A DNA stretch of 64,000 nt. Source: JABMQB01 sp964575025 (GTDB lineage Bacteria; Bacteroidota; Bacteroidia; Bacteroidales; Prolixibacteraceae). The notes under the pieces were generated by a model. The model searched no databases and was not told where the DNA came from. It saw only the letters and a program-made list of their open reading frames with translations. The stretch is from assembly GCA_964575025.1 (NCBI GenBank), contig CAZNPV010000008.1:27269-91268 (forward strand). The letters run 5' to 3'. Position 1 is the first letter of the stretch; each line of letters opens with the position of its first letter. This document shows positions 16,943-26,932 of the stretch, piece after piece. The position numbers and the translations under genes are program-made.

Positions 16943-18820
16943 TCAACACGTCAGAGCTTTGGCATAGGCTTCATCGTAGAATTTTCTCAGGTTGCGCCAG
17001 CCAAACTGCAGGGATGCCTCCTCCGATTTATACCGCAGGGAGATCCTTTCTCTCCGGTCCAGTTTAACAAAACCGAAAAGGACGTTGGCCAGATCTTCAG
17101 CCGAATCATGAAAACTCTTATCTCTTCTTCTCAGGATAAAAACGCCCATTTCCGCATGATCAGGGACGTACTTCATCACATAATCGCCAAATCCTGACAG
17201 GTCACTGGTTATAGCCGGAATACCGCTGGCCAGGCATTCCAGGGGTGTGTAGCCCCATGGCTCGTAGTAACTGGGGAAGATGCCCATATGGCATCCCCTC
17301 ACAAACTGGTGATAATCCATGTTAAACAGAGGATTTGAAGCCGCAACAAAATCAGGATGGTAGACGACCTTGACCCGGTCGTGCCGGTTGTTCACCAGGT
17401 TGGCCGACCGCAGGAAATTCAACACCTCGTCTTTTGAGTCATCTGTCAGGTTGTGGGTAACAACGGTGGGCAGTTCCCTGGATTTCCATCCCTGAACCAA
17501 CCTTCGGAGTTTATACCGTTCATATTCATCAACCATTTTTGTTAAATCAGGCAAAACAGCAACGTTATTGCTTGAAGTTATTTCCTTATATAACCGTTCT
17601 CCCACCTGGTTTTTAATATCCTCACAAACATTCTTGATCTCCTCCATCTGAGCCCTTGATTCGAGAACTCCCGGATTAAACGAATGGAACGGCCGTTTGG
17701 TGATAAAAAAAGTCACCACCGTCCGGTCGAGGTTGGCCTGCTGCATTTTCCAGTTCAGACGCGCCAGGGCTTCCAGGGTCAGATCATACCCTTTGTTATG
17801 GTATTCATACCTTCCTGATGTCGTGAAATAGATGGTTTTATCCAGGTCGAATGAATAACTTTGAAAGAAATGGCCTCTGACAAATTCATTGATCTTTTCC
17901 TTGTATTCCAGGTGAAGCGTTTGCATATGATGGATCACCTCAAACCGCTTGATGTTAATTCCGTTGGGCAGAATCAAATCCGGTTTCCGTCCCAGCAGAT
18001 GTTCACATTCGCGCGCGGTAAGTTCACTCACCGTAGTAAATACATGGGCACCATGGGCCGCCGCTCTTTCAAACTGGGCAATGGACATTACATTGAATTT
18101 CTTTGCTTCAGTTTCCCAGTTGTAAAACGACAGATGGTCATAAAAACGGGGATCGTTCATGGCCAGGTATCTGCCCAGCAAGGTAGCATGGGTAGTAAAT
18201 ACCAGCTTCATTTTCAGGTTTTCACGCCGCAATTCCGGGATAGCCACTCCTGCCATCCATTCATGAAAATGGGCTATTATATTAGCTTCCAGCACATTCC
18301 CATAACACAACCGTTTAAAAAACTCCTCCATCATATACCCAAAAGCAGCAATCTCATCAAGCATTTTATCCTGTGGTGGCAAGGCAATGCTATGATGCTC
18401 CCACAATTCATATTTGATTCTGTCCAATTGGGGAAACACCGAATAAATGTTGAACAGAATAACCCTGGGTTTTCCGGAAACCAGCCAGTTGCCGTAATAT
18501 ACATCAAACCCTTCGTCATTCATTCCCTGAACCATTCGAAAGAGGGGGTCTGCATCGTCCGTAATCGGATCCACCATTATGTCCGTCTGCTCCTTAAAAT
18601 ACGGCCCCAGGAGGCAGTAGTTGTCGCCTCCCCATTTATCGATCACCGAAGGCACTTTGGATCGAATAACCGTATGAATGCCCCCTACCGGATTGCATAC
18701 CTCCCAGGCACATTCAAACAAAAAAGAATCTGTAAACAGAGGAACCTGTTTTTCTTCTTCCGGTTCTGCACTTTTGCTTCGTTTCATAGTACAAGCTGAT
18801 TGGTTTGAACTCTGTTTCAT
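16943..18820 (-). CDS. Glycogen synthase, eukaryotic-like GT3 type
   Basis: 625 residues from the ATG at 18818-18820; a TTG at 18862 and an ATG at 18787 are alternative starts. The N-terminus FECAWEVCNPVGGIHTVIRS is diagnostic of GT3 (Gsy-type) synthases rather than bacterial GlgA. It is followed by HFHEWMAGVAIPEL, LPNGINIKRF and the C-terminal GIFPSYYEPWGYTPLECLAS with the two conserved Glu of GT-B retaining transferases. It should elongate alpha-1,4-glucan from UDP- or ADP-glucose in the cytoplasm. The N-terminal regulatory phosphorylation region of eukaryotic enzymes is absent, as usual in Bacteroidota. Confidence 0.92.
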   Translation of the reverse strand: MKQSSNQSACTMKRSKSAEPEEEKQVPLFTDSFLFECAWEVCNPVGGIHTVIRSKVPSVIDKWGGDNYCLLGPYFKEQTDIMVDPITDDADPLFRMVQGMNDEGFDVYYGNWLVSGKPRVILFNIYSVFPQLDRIKYELWEHHSIALPPQDKMLDEIAAFGYMMEEFFKRLCYGNVLEANIIAHFHEWMAGVAIPELRRENLKMKLVFTTHATLLGRYLAMNDPRFYDHLSFYNWETEAKKFNVMSIAQFERAAAHGAHVFTTVSELTARECEHLLGRKPDLILPNGINIKRFEVIHHMQTLHLEYKEKINEFVRGHFFQSYSFDLDKTIYFTTSGRYEYHNKGYDLTLEALARLNWKMQQANLDRTVVTFFITKRPFHSFNPGVLESRAQMEEIKNVCEDIKNQVGERLYKEITSSNNVAVLPDLTKMVDEYERYKLRRLVQGWKSRELPTVVTHNLTDDSKDEVLNFLRSANLVNNRHDRVKVVYHPDFVAASNPLFNMDYHQFVRGCHMGIFPSYYEPWGYTPLECLASGIPAITSDLSGFGDYVMKYVPDHAEMGVFILRRRDKSFHDSAEDLANVLFGFVKLDRRERISLRYKSEEASLQFGWRNLRKFYDEAYAKALTC

Positions 18821-18943
18821 GAATGATTCTCTAAATATAGAGGGAAAGAAAGATTTTAGCAATGATTACATCCTGTTTTTAAACTAAAACAGCAATAAAA
18901 AGAATCCTGACCTTACCGGTTTTTAGTATACAATATGCTGTAA

Positions 18944-19456
18944 AACATACCTTTTCCGGGGTATGTAGGCGAAAATGCCGTATTTTCACCAACAGTTAAT
19001 ACAGAAGAGGAAGGGTTTTTCTTTGCCAAAATAAACAAAGAAGGGGTCTTTGAATTTGCTAATTCATATTACACCGGAGAGACTGATCACGAATTCTCCA
19101 CAGGCTATGTTGCTTGCGATAAAAGCGGAAACCTATATTTTACCACCAGCCACTTTATACCCCTTTCGCTTGGCACCCAAATTCTCAGACAGGAACTAAA
19201 TCCCCTGGTTAAAATATATCCCAATCCCTGCAACAGCATACTAACTATCGGATATATTTCGGGCACGACCGGGATGGTAGATATCCGGATTTATGATTTC
19301 ATGGGACAGAAAATATATGAAATACAAAAAAATGCCGTACAGGGAAACAACAACTACTATCTCAATTTATCGCATCTGCAACCAGGTTTGTATATCTTTT
19401 CAATTGCACAAGGGCAAAAAACGGTGGCGACACAGAAATTTATAAAAGAGAATTAA
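18944..19456 (+). pseudogene. Remnant of a T9SS-secreted protein (C-terminal sorting domain)
   Basis: An open frame after the TAA at 18941-18943 reads through to 19456 without a credible start. The last part is a type IX secretion type A sorting domain: IYPNPCNSILTI, IRIYDFMGQKIYEI, LSHLQPGLYIFSIAQG, VATQKFIKEN. Upstream, PGYVGENAVFSPTVN, KINKEGVFEF and ACDKSGNLYFTTS look like the end of a repeat-type surface protein. The N-terminal export signal and most of the protein are missing, so this is a decayed gene. Its end overlaps the stop of the dnaE-like gene on the other strand by four bases. Confidence 0.75.
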
Positions 19457-22389
19457 TCCTCCAGGTTCCGGTTTTCAATTCGTTCCAGTTTACTTACCCC
19501 AATGCTGATAAACCCGAATTCCTCCACGACCTTTCCATGAATAATATAGCATCCCGGCCCCTGAAACGGATATTTCTTTAGCGATGGCGGAAAGTGAACC
19601 GTATCCATCCAGTTTCCGTCCCGGTCGATCCAGGTACCAAAATACATAAGCCGGCCGTTAGCGGTTCGTGTGGGCTTCCGGTGGACCAGGTACCCTTCCA
19701 TCACAATGTTCTTCCCTGTCAGTTGCGGTAAATCAGACGATCGGGTTGTTGTTATGGGGTGTTCTTTCAGGATCTCAAAGGGAGAGATCAATGCGAATCC
19801 CAACAGTTCTATTTCATCGAATGCATCTTCCAGTTCATGTTTCCACAGCTCAGGCAGTTTGGCATTCTTCACCTCCGGATTAAAAAGGGCAGGTCCGGGT
19901 CGGGTCTTTTTTGCATGTCCCAGCCGCTTATGGGCCTCCCAGAGCAGCTTCTTTTTGTCGATTCCTGTAAAACGGAAAGCTCCGATGCGCAGCAAAAGAA
20001 TCAACTGTTCCAGGGAAACCGGTACGCGTTCGGTAAAATCTCCCAGATCGCTGAAGGCTCCTTCGACCCCCCTTGCTTTAAGAATTTTCTCCCCGGTTTC
20101 CCGTTCCAGTTGTTTGAGCAGTCCGAAACCCAGGAAAATGGTATTTCCTTCGATGCGGTTCAGCCAGTCGCTTCTGTTCACACAGGGGGCTTCGATGGTA
20201 GCTCCCAGTTTTCGTGCTTCATGCACATAGAGTTCAAAACGGTAAAATCCACCGCCGTTGTTCAGGGTTGCCACCATATATTCCAGCGGGTAATATGCCT
20301 TTAGAAACAAGGCCTGAAAACTCTCTACGGCATAGCTTGCCGAATGCCCTTTGGCAAATGCATAATTGGCAAAGCTTTCGATCTGTTTCCAGATCTCCTC
20401 AACCATCGTTTCCCGGTATTTCCTTGCCCGGCAGTTTTCAAAAAACCGTTTTTTCACGCTTTGAAAATCATTCCGTTGCCGGTATTTCCATGACATACCC
20501 CGGCGTAACACATCGGCTTCATCGAGTGTCAGTCCTGCAAAATAATGGGCTACTTTGATCACATCTTCCTGATAGACCATCACCCCATAGGTTTCTTCCA
20601 GGATTGTATACAGTTCAGGCAATGCCTGTCTGGCTTTTTCGCGTCTTTCCGGATGTTGAAACCGGAGAATGTATTCGCGCATCATTCCGCTGCCGGCAAC
20701 CCCCGGCCGGATAATGGAGCTGGCAGCAACCAGGCTTTTGTAATCATCGGCTTTCAGCTTGGTGAGGAGCATCCGCATCGCCGGCGATTCAATATAAAAA
20801 CATCCGATGGCATTCCCCGTCTTAAGAAGGCTCTTCACCCGGGGGTCCTCTTTAAAGCGTTTGATGTTGTTGATATCAATGGTTACGCCTCTGTTTATAC
20901 GGATAATCTCCAGGGCATCCTTGATTTTTCCCAATCCGCGTTGACTCAGGATATCAAATTTATACAACCCGATATCTTCTGCCACCACCATATCAAACTG
21001 GGTGGAAGGAAATCCCTTGGGAAGCATTTCCGTTGCCGTATAATTCCGGATGGGTTTTTCAGAAATCAGAATGCCGCTGGCATGGATGCTGCAATGGTTT
21101 GGAAATCCGGAAATATAGCGGCTGTACCGGATGACCCACTCCCTGTACTCCCCCGCCTTTGGGGAATCGGGATCCTTCTGAAGTTCCACGATCTCCTCAT
21201 CGGGGAGGCCAAACACTTTGCCGACCTCCCGGACAGCAGACTTATGGTTATAGGTTATATAGGTACCCAGCAAGGCCGTATATTCATATCCGTAGGTTTC
21301 AAAAATATAGCGGGTTATGTCATCCCGGTCGGCCCATGAAAAATCAATGTCAAAATCGGGAGGCGATGTACGATACGGATTGATAAACCGTTCGAAGTAA
21401 AGATCCAGTTCAATGGGATCTACATTGGTTATCCGCAACAAATAAGCCACCAGGCTATTGGCTCCACTACCCCGCCCTACATAAAAATAGTTCTTTTGCT
21501 GTGCATACCCGATAATATCCCGGTTGATCAGAAAATAAGAACAAAACCCCATCTTCCGGATGGCCCGCAGTTCTTTGTCCAAACGGTCTTTCACTTCCTG
21601 ACCCGGATGCTCATACCGGTAAGTCAATCCCTTTTCACACTCTTTTTTGAGCAATGCAAAATCTTCATCTTCCGAGACCGTATAAAAACGTTTGTTTTTA
21701 TTTTCCCCGAAACGGAATTCCATTGCGCAGCTTTTCAGAAGAGTTTGGGTATTTTCTATGATCTCAGGATAGGCAGCAAACCGGTTCAGCAATTCCTCTT
21801 TGGGAATAAACCGGTCGTGCATCGACGCCTGTTCCGATGCAGGCAGTTTGCTCAACAGCGTATGGTTGCCTATGGCCCGGAGCACCCGGTGAATGTTATA
21901 ATCCCGTTTATGCCGGAAAAGGGCATTTTGGAAAATCACCAGTTTGGAGTGCTTTTCTTTCCAGCCACTAAAAGGCAATGTATTCAGTGCTTCAGGACCC
22001 ACGCCGATAAATTCGTGCCTTTTCAGGTTCCTTTTCTGAGAAGCAAAGGGATAAATAAAGAAAACATGCCTGCAATCAGGAGCCTCTTCCGGAAAATCCT
22101 TTTTTGCATGCAGGTGTTCCGACAGATACTCGTTCAGTTCCCTGAATCCCTCCTCATTTCGGGCAATCCCCACAAATTGTTGCTTCACACCGTTTCTGAA
22201 ATCGATACCCAAAACAGGACGTATTCCAGATTCCGGAGCCCGGCGTACAAACTCCAGGCATGCCGACGTGTTATTGATATCCGTTAAAACAGCCGTTGAA
22301 TAGCCCCCGGATGAAACCTCCTGTAATACCTCCTCAACAGAAAGCGTCCCGCAGGAAAAGCTGTAATATGTATGACAGGCAAGAAACAA
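19453..22389 (-). CDS. DNA polymerase III alpha subunit, short DnaE type
   Basis: 978 residues from a TTG start (22387-22389). No in-frame ATG precedes it, and the following CHTYYSFSCGTLS aligns with the beginning of DnaE proteins. The PHP domain (about 1-210) lacks the paired HxH start of active PHP phosphoesterases. The palm has GRGSGANSLVAYLL at about 305-320 and the catalytic PDFDIDF near 345-350. Finger and thumb motifs follow (MVYQEDVIKVAHYFAG, ADVLRRGMSW, NYAFAKGHSASYA), and an OB-fold lies near the end (NIVMEGYLVHRKPTRT). At under 1000 residues it is shorter than replicative DnaE1 (about 1150-1250), suggesting the accessory, possibly error-prone, DnaE2-like type. No imuA/imuB neighbour is present, so the mutagenesis role is inference. 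Confidence 0.88.
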   Translation of the reverse strand: MFLACHTYYSFSCGTLSVEEVLQEVSSGGYSTAVLTDINNTSACLEFVRRAPESGIRPVLGIDFRNGVKQQFVGIARNEEGFRELNEYLSEHLHAKKDFPEEAPDCRHVFFIYPFASQKRNLKRHEFIGVGPEALNTLPFSGWKEKHSKLVIFQNALFRHKRDYNIHRVLRAIGNHTLLSKLPASEQASMHDRFIPKEELLNRFAAYPEIIENTQTLLKSCAMEFRFGENKNKRFYTVSEDEDFALLKKECEKGLTYRYEHPGQEVKDRLDKELRAIRKMGFCSYFLINRDIIGYAQQKNYFYVGRGSGANSLVAYLLRITNVDPIELDLYFERFINPYRTSPPDFDIDFSWADRDDITRYIFETYGYEYTALLGTYITYNHKSAVREVGKVFGLPDEEIVELQKDPDSPKAGEYREWVIRYSRYISGFPNHCSIHASGILISEKPIRNYTATEMLPKGFPSTQFDMVVAEDIGLYKFDILSQRGLGKIKDALEIIRINRGVTIDINNIKRFKEDPRVKSLLKTGNAIGCFYIESPAMRMLLTKLKADDYKSLVAASSIIRPGVAGSGMMREYILRFQHPERREKARQALPELYTILEETYGVMVYQEDVIKVAHYFAGLTLDEADVLRRGMSWKYRQRNDFQSVKKRFFENCRARKYRETMVEEIWKQIESFANYAFAKGHSASYAVESFQALFLKAYYPLEYMVATLNNGGGFYRFELYVHEARKLGATIEAPCVNRSDWLNRIEGNTIFLGFGLLKQLERETGEKILKARGVEGAFSDLGDFTERVPVSLEQLILLLRIGAFRFTGIDKKKLLWEAHKRLGHAKKTRPGPALFNPEVKNAKLPELWKHELEDAFDEIELLGFALISPFEILKEHPITTTRSSDLPQLTGKNIVMEGYLVHRKPTRTANGRLMYFGTWIDRDGNWMDTVHFPPSLKKYPFQGPGCYIIHGKVVEEFGFISIGVSKLERIENRNLED

Positions 22390-22557
22390 ACCGATATTCT
22401 GAATAGTAATTACACAAAAGTAACCATACTAAAGTTTCGCACTTCTATTAAAAATCGTATTCTGATGCTATTTATAAATTGATAAAATTAATAAGGTATG
22501 TGAAATCTAAATTTTATAGATTCTCTTTCTACCTGATTTTTTGTGAATTTTAGTGAA

Positions 22558-22609
22558 TTCGTGTTTTTGTGGCTATAAATTTTTCGCCACCAGGGCACAA
22601 AAACACGAA
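22558..22609. repeat. Inverted repeat (14-bp stem) within a simple-repeat-like intergenic sequence
   Basis: The left arm ttcgtgtttttgtg (22558-22571) is the exact reverse complement of the right arm (22596-22609), with a 24-base loop. It lies in the 390-base gap between the dnaE-like gene and the DUF456 gene, in sequence of the type often dispersed in Bacteroidota intergenic regions. It could fold as a hairpin in RNA but has no following U-run, so it is not a standard terminator. The rest of the gap (22390-22779) is AT-rich and shows no gene. Confidence 0.7.
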
Positions 22610-22779
22610 ATACCATAGAGTTGCACAAAAAATTTTCAAACAGCTTCAGGATGGTGTCACCTCTTATCCCTAAAACCGGGCAGAGGATAAGAAATGATTT
22701 CTTTTATGAGAAAAAACCCTTTAAAATAAATTTTTTTACATAGATGAAACGTTATTTTTACTTTTTTTAAATTCATTCG

Positions 22780-23262
22780 ATGGACTATTTACTCATTGCA
22801 ATTGGTATTATTCTTATGATTCTGGGACTGGCCGGGAGCATCCTTCCTGTATTGCCTGGTCCTCCGTTGAGTTATCTGGGGTTGTTGTTGCTTCATTTTA
22901 CGCACCGTTACCAGTTTTCATCCCGTTTTTTGATCCTATGGCTTGTACTTACCGTAGTGGTTTACGTGCTCGACTATGTCGTTCCTGCCTGGGGTGCGAA
23001 AAAATTCGGAGGCAGCAAACGCGGAGTATGGGGAAGTGTGATCGGATTGGTACTGGGTCTTCTGTTTTTTCCGCCTTTTGGCATTATCATAGGGCCCTTT
23101 GCGGGCGCTGTAATCGGGGAATTAACGGCCGGGAAAGATTCAAACTCCGCCCTGAAGAGCGGATTCGGTTCATTCGTCGGATTCCTCACGGGAACGATCC
23201 TGAAACTGATCGTCTCTGGGATGATGACCTGGCATTTTTTCAGGGAAATCATTGTCAACTGA
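22780..23262 (+). CDS. DUF456 family membrane protein
   Basis: 160 residues, almost all hydrophobic, with about four to five membrane segments. The pattern GSILPVLPGPPLSYLGLLLL near residue 25 and the glycine-rich GIIIGPFAGAVIGEL near residue 105 are typical of DUF456. Function of the family is unknown. Located 47 bases upstream of ligA on the same strand. Confidence 0.88.
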   Translation: MDYLLIAIGIILMILGLAGSILPVLPGPPLSYLGLLLLHFTHRYQFSSRFLILWLVLTVVVYVLDYVVPAWGAKKFGGSKRGVWGSVIGLVLGLLFFPPFGIIIGPFAGAVIGELTAGKDSNSALKSGFGSFVGFLTGTILKLIVSGMMTWHFFREIIVN

Positions 23263-23283
23263 AAAAAAATACTCCTCATTTCC

Positions 23284-23291
23284 TATTTTTG
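23284..23291 (+). promoter_or_regulatory. Bacteroidota-type -7 box upstream of ligA
   Basis: TATTTTTG matches the TAnnTTTG -7 consensus of Bacteroidota primary sigma promoters and lies 18 bases before the ligA ATG. No TTTG was found at the expected -33 position, so this rests on the -7 box alone. Confidence 0.4.
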
Positions 23292-23309
23292 TTTTCAGAA
23301 CCTAACAGC

Positions 23310-25319
23310 ATGGAAAATGAAAAAATAAAGCAAAAAATCCGGCAACTGCGGGAAGAACTGGATGAACACAACTACCGGTATTATGTGTTGGCCCAACCGG
23401 TGATCAGCGATTACGATTTTGACAGGAAGTTGAAAGAGCTGGAAGCACTGGAAAAACAGTATCCCGCATATGACGATCCCAATTCACCCACCAAAAGAGT
23501 AGGCAGCGACATCAACACATCGTTTGAGCAAGTCAGGCACCAGCGGCCTATGCTTTCCCTGGCAAACAGTTACTCGGAAGAAGAAATAAAAGATTTTGAC
23601 CGGCGCATACAAAAAAGTGTGGGTGAAGATTTTCACTATGCCTGTGAGTTAAAATACGATGGAACTTCGATCAGCCTGCACTATGAGAAGGGTGTTCTGG
23701 TGCAAGCCATAACCCGGGGCGACGGCATTCAGGGGGACGATGTTACGGCCAACATACGGACCATCCGGTCCATTCCCCTGAAATTACGCGGGCTTGATTT
23801 TCCGGACCGGTTTGAAATACGGGGGGAAGTGGTTCTTCCTTTTGCAGTTTTTAACCGGATCAATGAAAGCCGGTTAAAAACGGGGGATGCTCCTTTTGCC
23901 AATCCCAGGAATGCAGCAGCCGGCACTCTTAAACTGCTCAACCCCTCTGTTGTAGCCTCACGTAATCTGGATGCCTACTTCTATTATCTGCTGGGAGAAA
24001 ACCTCCCTTCCGAAGGGCATTACCAACGTTTACAGGCGGCTAAGAAATGGGGATTTAAAATTTCGGACGATATGGTTTTGTGCAATACCCTGGAAGAGGT
24101 TTTTGCTTTCATTCACAAATGGGATTCGGCAAGATTTACCTTGCCTGTAGCCACCGACGGAGTGGTCATTAAGGTGAATTCCGCACGTCTTCAGGAGAAA
24201 TTGGGATTCACGGCCAAATCGCCCCGCTGGGCCATTGCCTATAAATACAAAGCCGAAGAAGCCACCACCCTCCTGCGATCGGTCTCCTTTCAGGTTGGGC
24301 GCACCGGAACGGTAACTCCGGTAGCGAACCTGGAACCGGTTTTGCTGGCTGGAACCACCGTAAAAAGAGCTTCGCTGCACAATGCTGCCATTATCAAAAA
24401 CCTGGACCTCCACCTGGGAGATACCGTATTTGTGGAAAAAGGAGGCGAGATTATCCCGAAAATTACCGGTGTGGATGCATCCAAAAGGCATCCCCTGGCA
24501 AAACCGGTGACATTTATTTCAGCATGCCCGGAATGCGGAACCCCCCTAAAAAAAGAAGAAGACGAAGCAGCCTGGTACTGTCCCAACGAAACCGGTTGTC
24601 CTCCACAGATCAAAGGAAGAATGGAACATTTCGTCAGCCGGAAAGCAATGGATATCGATGGCCTCGGCCGGGAAACGATCGACCTGCTCTATTCCAACGG
24701 ACTGGTTCGGGATATCGCCGACCTCTATGCATTAAAAAAAGAACAGATCGCTCCCCTGGAAAGGCTGGGAGACAAATCAGCCGAAAGAATCGTAAAAAGC
24801 ATCGAAGATTCCAGATCGGTTCCGTTTGAACGGGTGTTGTTTGCCCTGGGAATACGCTACGTGGGTGAAACCGTGGCGAAAACGCTGGCAAACAAACTGG
24901 GAAATATAGAAAACCTGAAAACAGCAACAACCGAAGAGTTAATGGCGATCCCGGAAATCGGAAAAAGCATTGCGGAAAGCATCGAATCGTTTTTTTCCAA
25001 TGAAAAGAACCTTCAACTGATAGAAAAGCTACGAAAATACGGAGTTCAGTTACAACAGGATGCGGAAGGAAAAACCATGGAGAGCGAAAAACTCCGGGGA
25101 TTAAACATGGTCATCTCAGGCACCTTTAAAAACTTCTCGAGAGATCAAATGAAAAAACTGATTGAACAACATGGAGGGAAAAATGTGAGCTCGGTGTCCC
25201 AAAAAACAAATTACCTGGTGGCTGGCGAAAATATGGGCCCTGCAAAACGTGAAAAAGCGAATAGCTTACATATCCCTGTCCTTTCAGAGGAAGATTTCAT
25301 CCGGATGCTGGGAATCTGA
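23310..25319 (+). CDS. ligA: NAD-dependent DNA ligase LigA
   Basis: 669 residues from the ATG at 23310; the frame stays open further upstream but overlaps the DUF456 gene. The N-terminal Ia domain contains YRYYVLAQPVISDYDFD. The adenylated Lys is in ELKYDGTS near residue 117. Four zinc-binding cysteines lie at about 407-432 (CPECGTPL ... CPNETGCP). Helix-hairpin-helix repeats follow, and a BRCT domain occupies about 597-669 (GLNMVISGTFKNFSRDQMKK). The enzyme seals nicks during replication and repair using NAD. Length and domains are complete. Confidence 0.97.
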   Translation: MENEKIKQKIRQLREELDEHNYRYYVLAQPVISDYDFDRKLKELEALEKQYPAYDDPNSPTKRVGSDINTSFEQVRHQRPMLSLANSYSEEEIKDFDRRIQKSVGEDFHYACELKYDGTSISLHYEKGVLVQAITRGDGIQGDDVTANIRTIRSIPLKLRGLDFPDRFEIRGEVVLPFAVFNRINESRLKTGDAPFANPRNAAAGTLKLLNPSVVASRNLDAYFYYLLGENLPSEGHYQRLQAAKKWGFKISDDMVLCNTLEEVFAFIHKWDSARFTLPVATDGVVIKVNSARLQEKLGFTAKSPRWAIAYKYKAEEATTLLRSVSFQVGRTGTVTPVANLEPVLLAGTTVKRASLHNAAIIKNLDLHLGDTVFVEKGGEIIPKITGVDASKRHPLAKPVTFISACPECGTPLKKEEDEAAWYCPNETGCPPQIKGRMEHFVSRKAMDIDGLGRETIDLLYSNGLVRDIADLYALKKEQIAPLERLGDKSAERIVKSIEDSRSVPFERVLFALGIRYVGETVAKTLANKLGNIENLKTATTEELMAIPEIGKSIAESIESFFSNEKNLQLIEKLRKYGVQLQQDAEGKTMESEKLRGLNMVISGTFKNFSRDQMKKLIEQHGGKNVSSVSQKTNYLVAGENMGPAKREKANSLHIPVLSEEDFIRMLGI

Positions 25320-25399
25320 TTGTTTGGACCGGTTTATTCACCTATAAGCAAAGATGGAATCATGGCATACCAATATCTTTTGTTATTTTTACAATCTTT

Positions 25400-25903
25400 A
25401 TGACCTTTAAGAAAAAAATAGCGAACTACCTGTTGAAAAGCAAGTACCGGAAAATCAAAAGGGAAGTCAGAATTTCCGGGATTGGCAACCACAGGAAAGT
25501 GGGTGTTCTCTGGCATATCAATGACAGGGAAGCTTTCCGTTACATCACGGATTTCCTGAAAAACAAACCGGTCATCTTACGGAACCTTTGTTACACAGAC
25601 AATACAGAAGAACCCTTTCCAGGGTCCTTTAACAAAAAGGAAACCAATTTTCTGGGGTTTCCAAAAAAGAGTGTTATGGATCGGTTCATGGAATTTGAAT
25701 ATGACCTGCTGTTTCTTATTACCCTGACACCCTGCTTTCCCCTGGAAGCAATAACAGCCCTGACAAAGGCACATTTTAAAATTGGCCCGGCTTTCGGGCA
25801 GGTTGATTATCTGGACCTCTCCATCGATACAGGGGATAATAAGAATTCCCTTTACCTGGTAAAACAACAGATTTATTACATTGAACAATTCAGCAAAACA
25901 TAA
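25400..25903 (+). CDS. DUF6913 family protein
   Basis: 167 residues, basic N-terminus (MTFKKKIANYLLKSKYRKIK), then KVGVLWHINDREAFRYITDF, a central FPKKSVMDRFMEFEYDLLF and a C-terminal FGQVDYLDLSIDTGDNK. This matches the small Bacteroidota-specific DUF6913 family. The function is unknown. It precedes dapA by six bases, an arrangement I recall from other Bacteroidota, so co-transcription with dapA is likely. Confidence 0.75.
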   Translation: MTFKKKIANYLLKSKYRKIKREVRISGIGNHRKVGVLWHINDREAFRYITDFLKNKPVILRNLCYTDNTEEPFPGSFNKKETNFLGFPKKSVMDRFMEFEYDLLFLITLTPCFPLEAITALTKAHFKIGPAFGQVDYLDLSIDTGDNKNSLYLVKQQIYYIEQFSKT

Positions 25904-25909
25904 AACAAC

Positions 25910-26791
25910 ATGGATTCACTTTTTAAGGGCGCAGGAGTAGCCCTGATCACTCCATTCAAAGAAGACAAATCAGTCGATTACGAAACCCTGGGAACGATTG
26001 TTAAAAACCAGCTTTCGAACCAGATGGATTACCTGGTAGCCCTGGGAACAACAGCAGAAACGCCGACCCTCACAGGGAACGAAAAACAGCATGTGGTACG
26101 GTGTGTGACAGAGCATGCCGCAGGAAAGGTGCCGGTTGTGGTTGGCATGGGAGGAAACAGTACGAAAGCCGTGATTCAGGACATGAAAAAATTTGACCTG
26201 ACCGGCGTTGATGGACTGCTGATTGTGACACCTTACTATAACAAACCTTCCCAGGAAGGACTGTACAAACATTTCAAAACTCTTTCAGAAGAGAGTCCGC
26301 TTCCCATTATTCTCTATAATGTCCCCTCGCGAACCGGGGTAAACATGAAGGCTAAAACAACCATCCGGCTGGCTTCCGAATGCAAAAATATTGTGGCCAT
26401 CAAAGAAGCCTCGGGTAATTTTTCCCAGTTCAGCATGATTGAAAAATATACACCCGATGATTTTCTGTTGATTTCCGGTGACGATGCCGTAGCCCTTCCG
26501 GTTTTATCCATTGGAGGAAAAGGGGTGATCTCGGTCATTGCCAATTGCTATCCCGGAAAAATCAGTGCCTTGATTCATGCCGGCTTAAACGAAAATTTTT
26601 CAGAATCCCTGAAAATCCACAGGGAGTTGATCGACCTGATAAAATTGATCTTCAGAGAAGGAAATCCGTGTGGAGTGAAAGCCCTGATGCATGCCAAAGG
26701 AATCTGTCACAATGTGGTACGAAGCCCCCTGAACGAGGTTTCAAAGGATTTATATGCTGAAATTGAAGAAGCAGTGAAGCAAATCGGATAA
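25910..26791 (+). CDS. dapA: 4-hydroxy-tetrahydrodipicolinate synthase
   Basis: 293 residues, full family length. The Schiff-base Lys is in VAIKEASG at about residue 165, the catalytic Tyr in LYNVPSRTG near 135, and the pyruvate-binding region in LGTTAETPTL near 45. It condenses pyruvate with aspartate semialdehyde, the first committed step of the diaminopimelate/lysine pathway. Likely co-transcribed with the DUF6913 gene upstream. Confidence 0.96.
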   Translation: MDSLFKGAGVALITPFKEDKSVDYETLGTIVKNQLSNQMDYLVALGTTAETPTLTGNEKQHVVRCVTEHAAGKVPVVVGMGGNSTKAVIQDMKKFDLTGVDGLLIVTPYYNKPSQEGLYKHFKTLSEESPLPIILYNVPSRTGVNMKAKTTIRLASECKNIVAIKEASGNFSQFSMIEKYTPDDFLLISGDDAVALPVLSIGGKGVISVIANCYPGKISALIHAGLNENFSESLKIHRELIDLIKLIFREGNPCGVKALMHAKGICHNVVRSPLNEVSKDLYAEIEEAVKQIG

Positions 26792-26932
26792 AGAAATGCT
26801 TCCCATTTAAGGTCTCCGTACTATTCCTATGAAAACCGGAACCGGGAAAATAAAACAGGACCTCCCCGACCACCGAAGCCTTTGGCGAAGAACTCAGCAA
26901 CACGCGGAAAGGACATAGATTTTCAGTATATT

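Noticed and set aside
22938..23309. N-terminal extension of the ligA frame
   Set aside because: It overlaps the DUF456 gene in another frame, and the LigA family start is the ATG at 23310.
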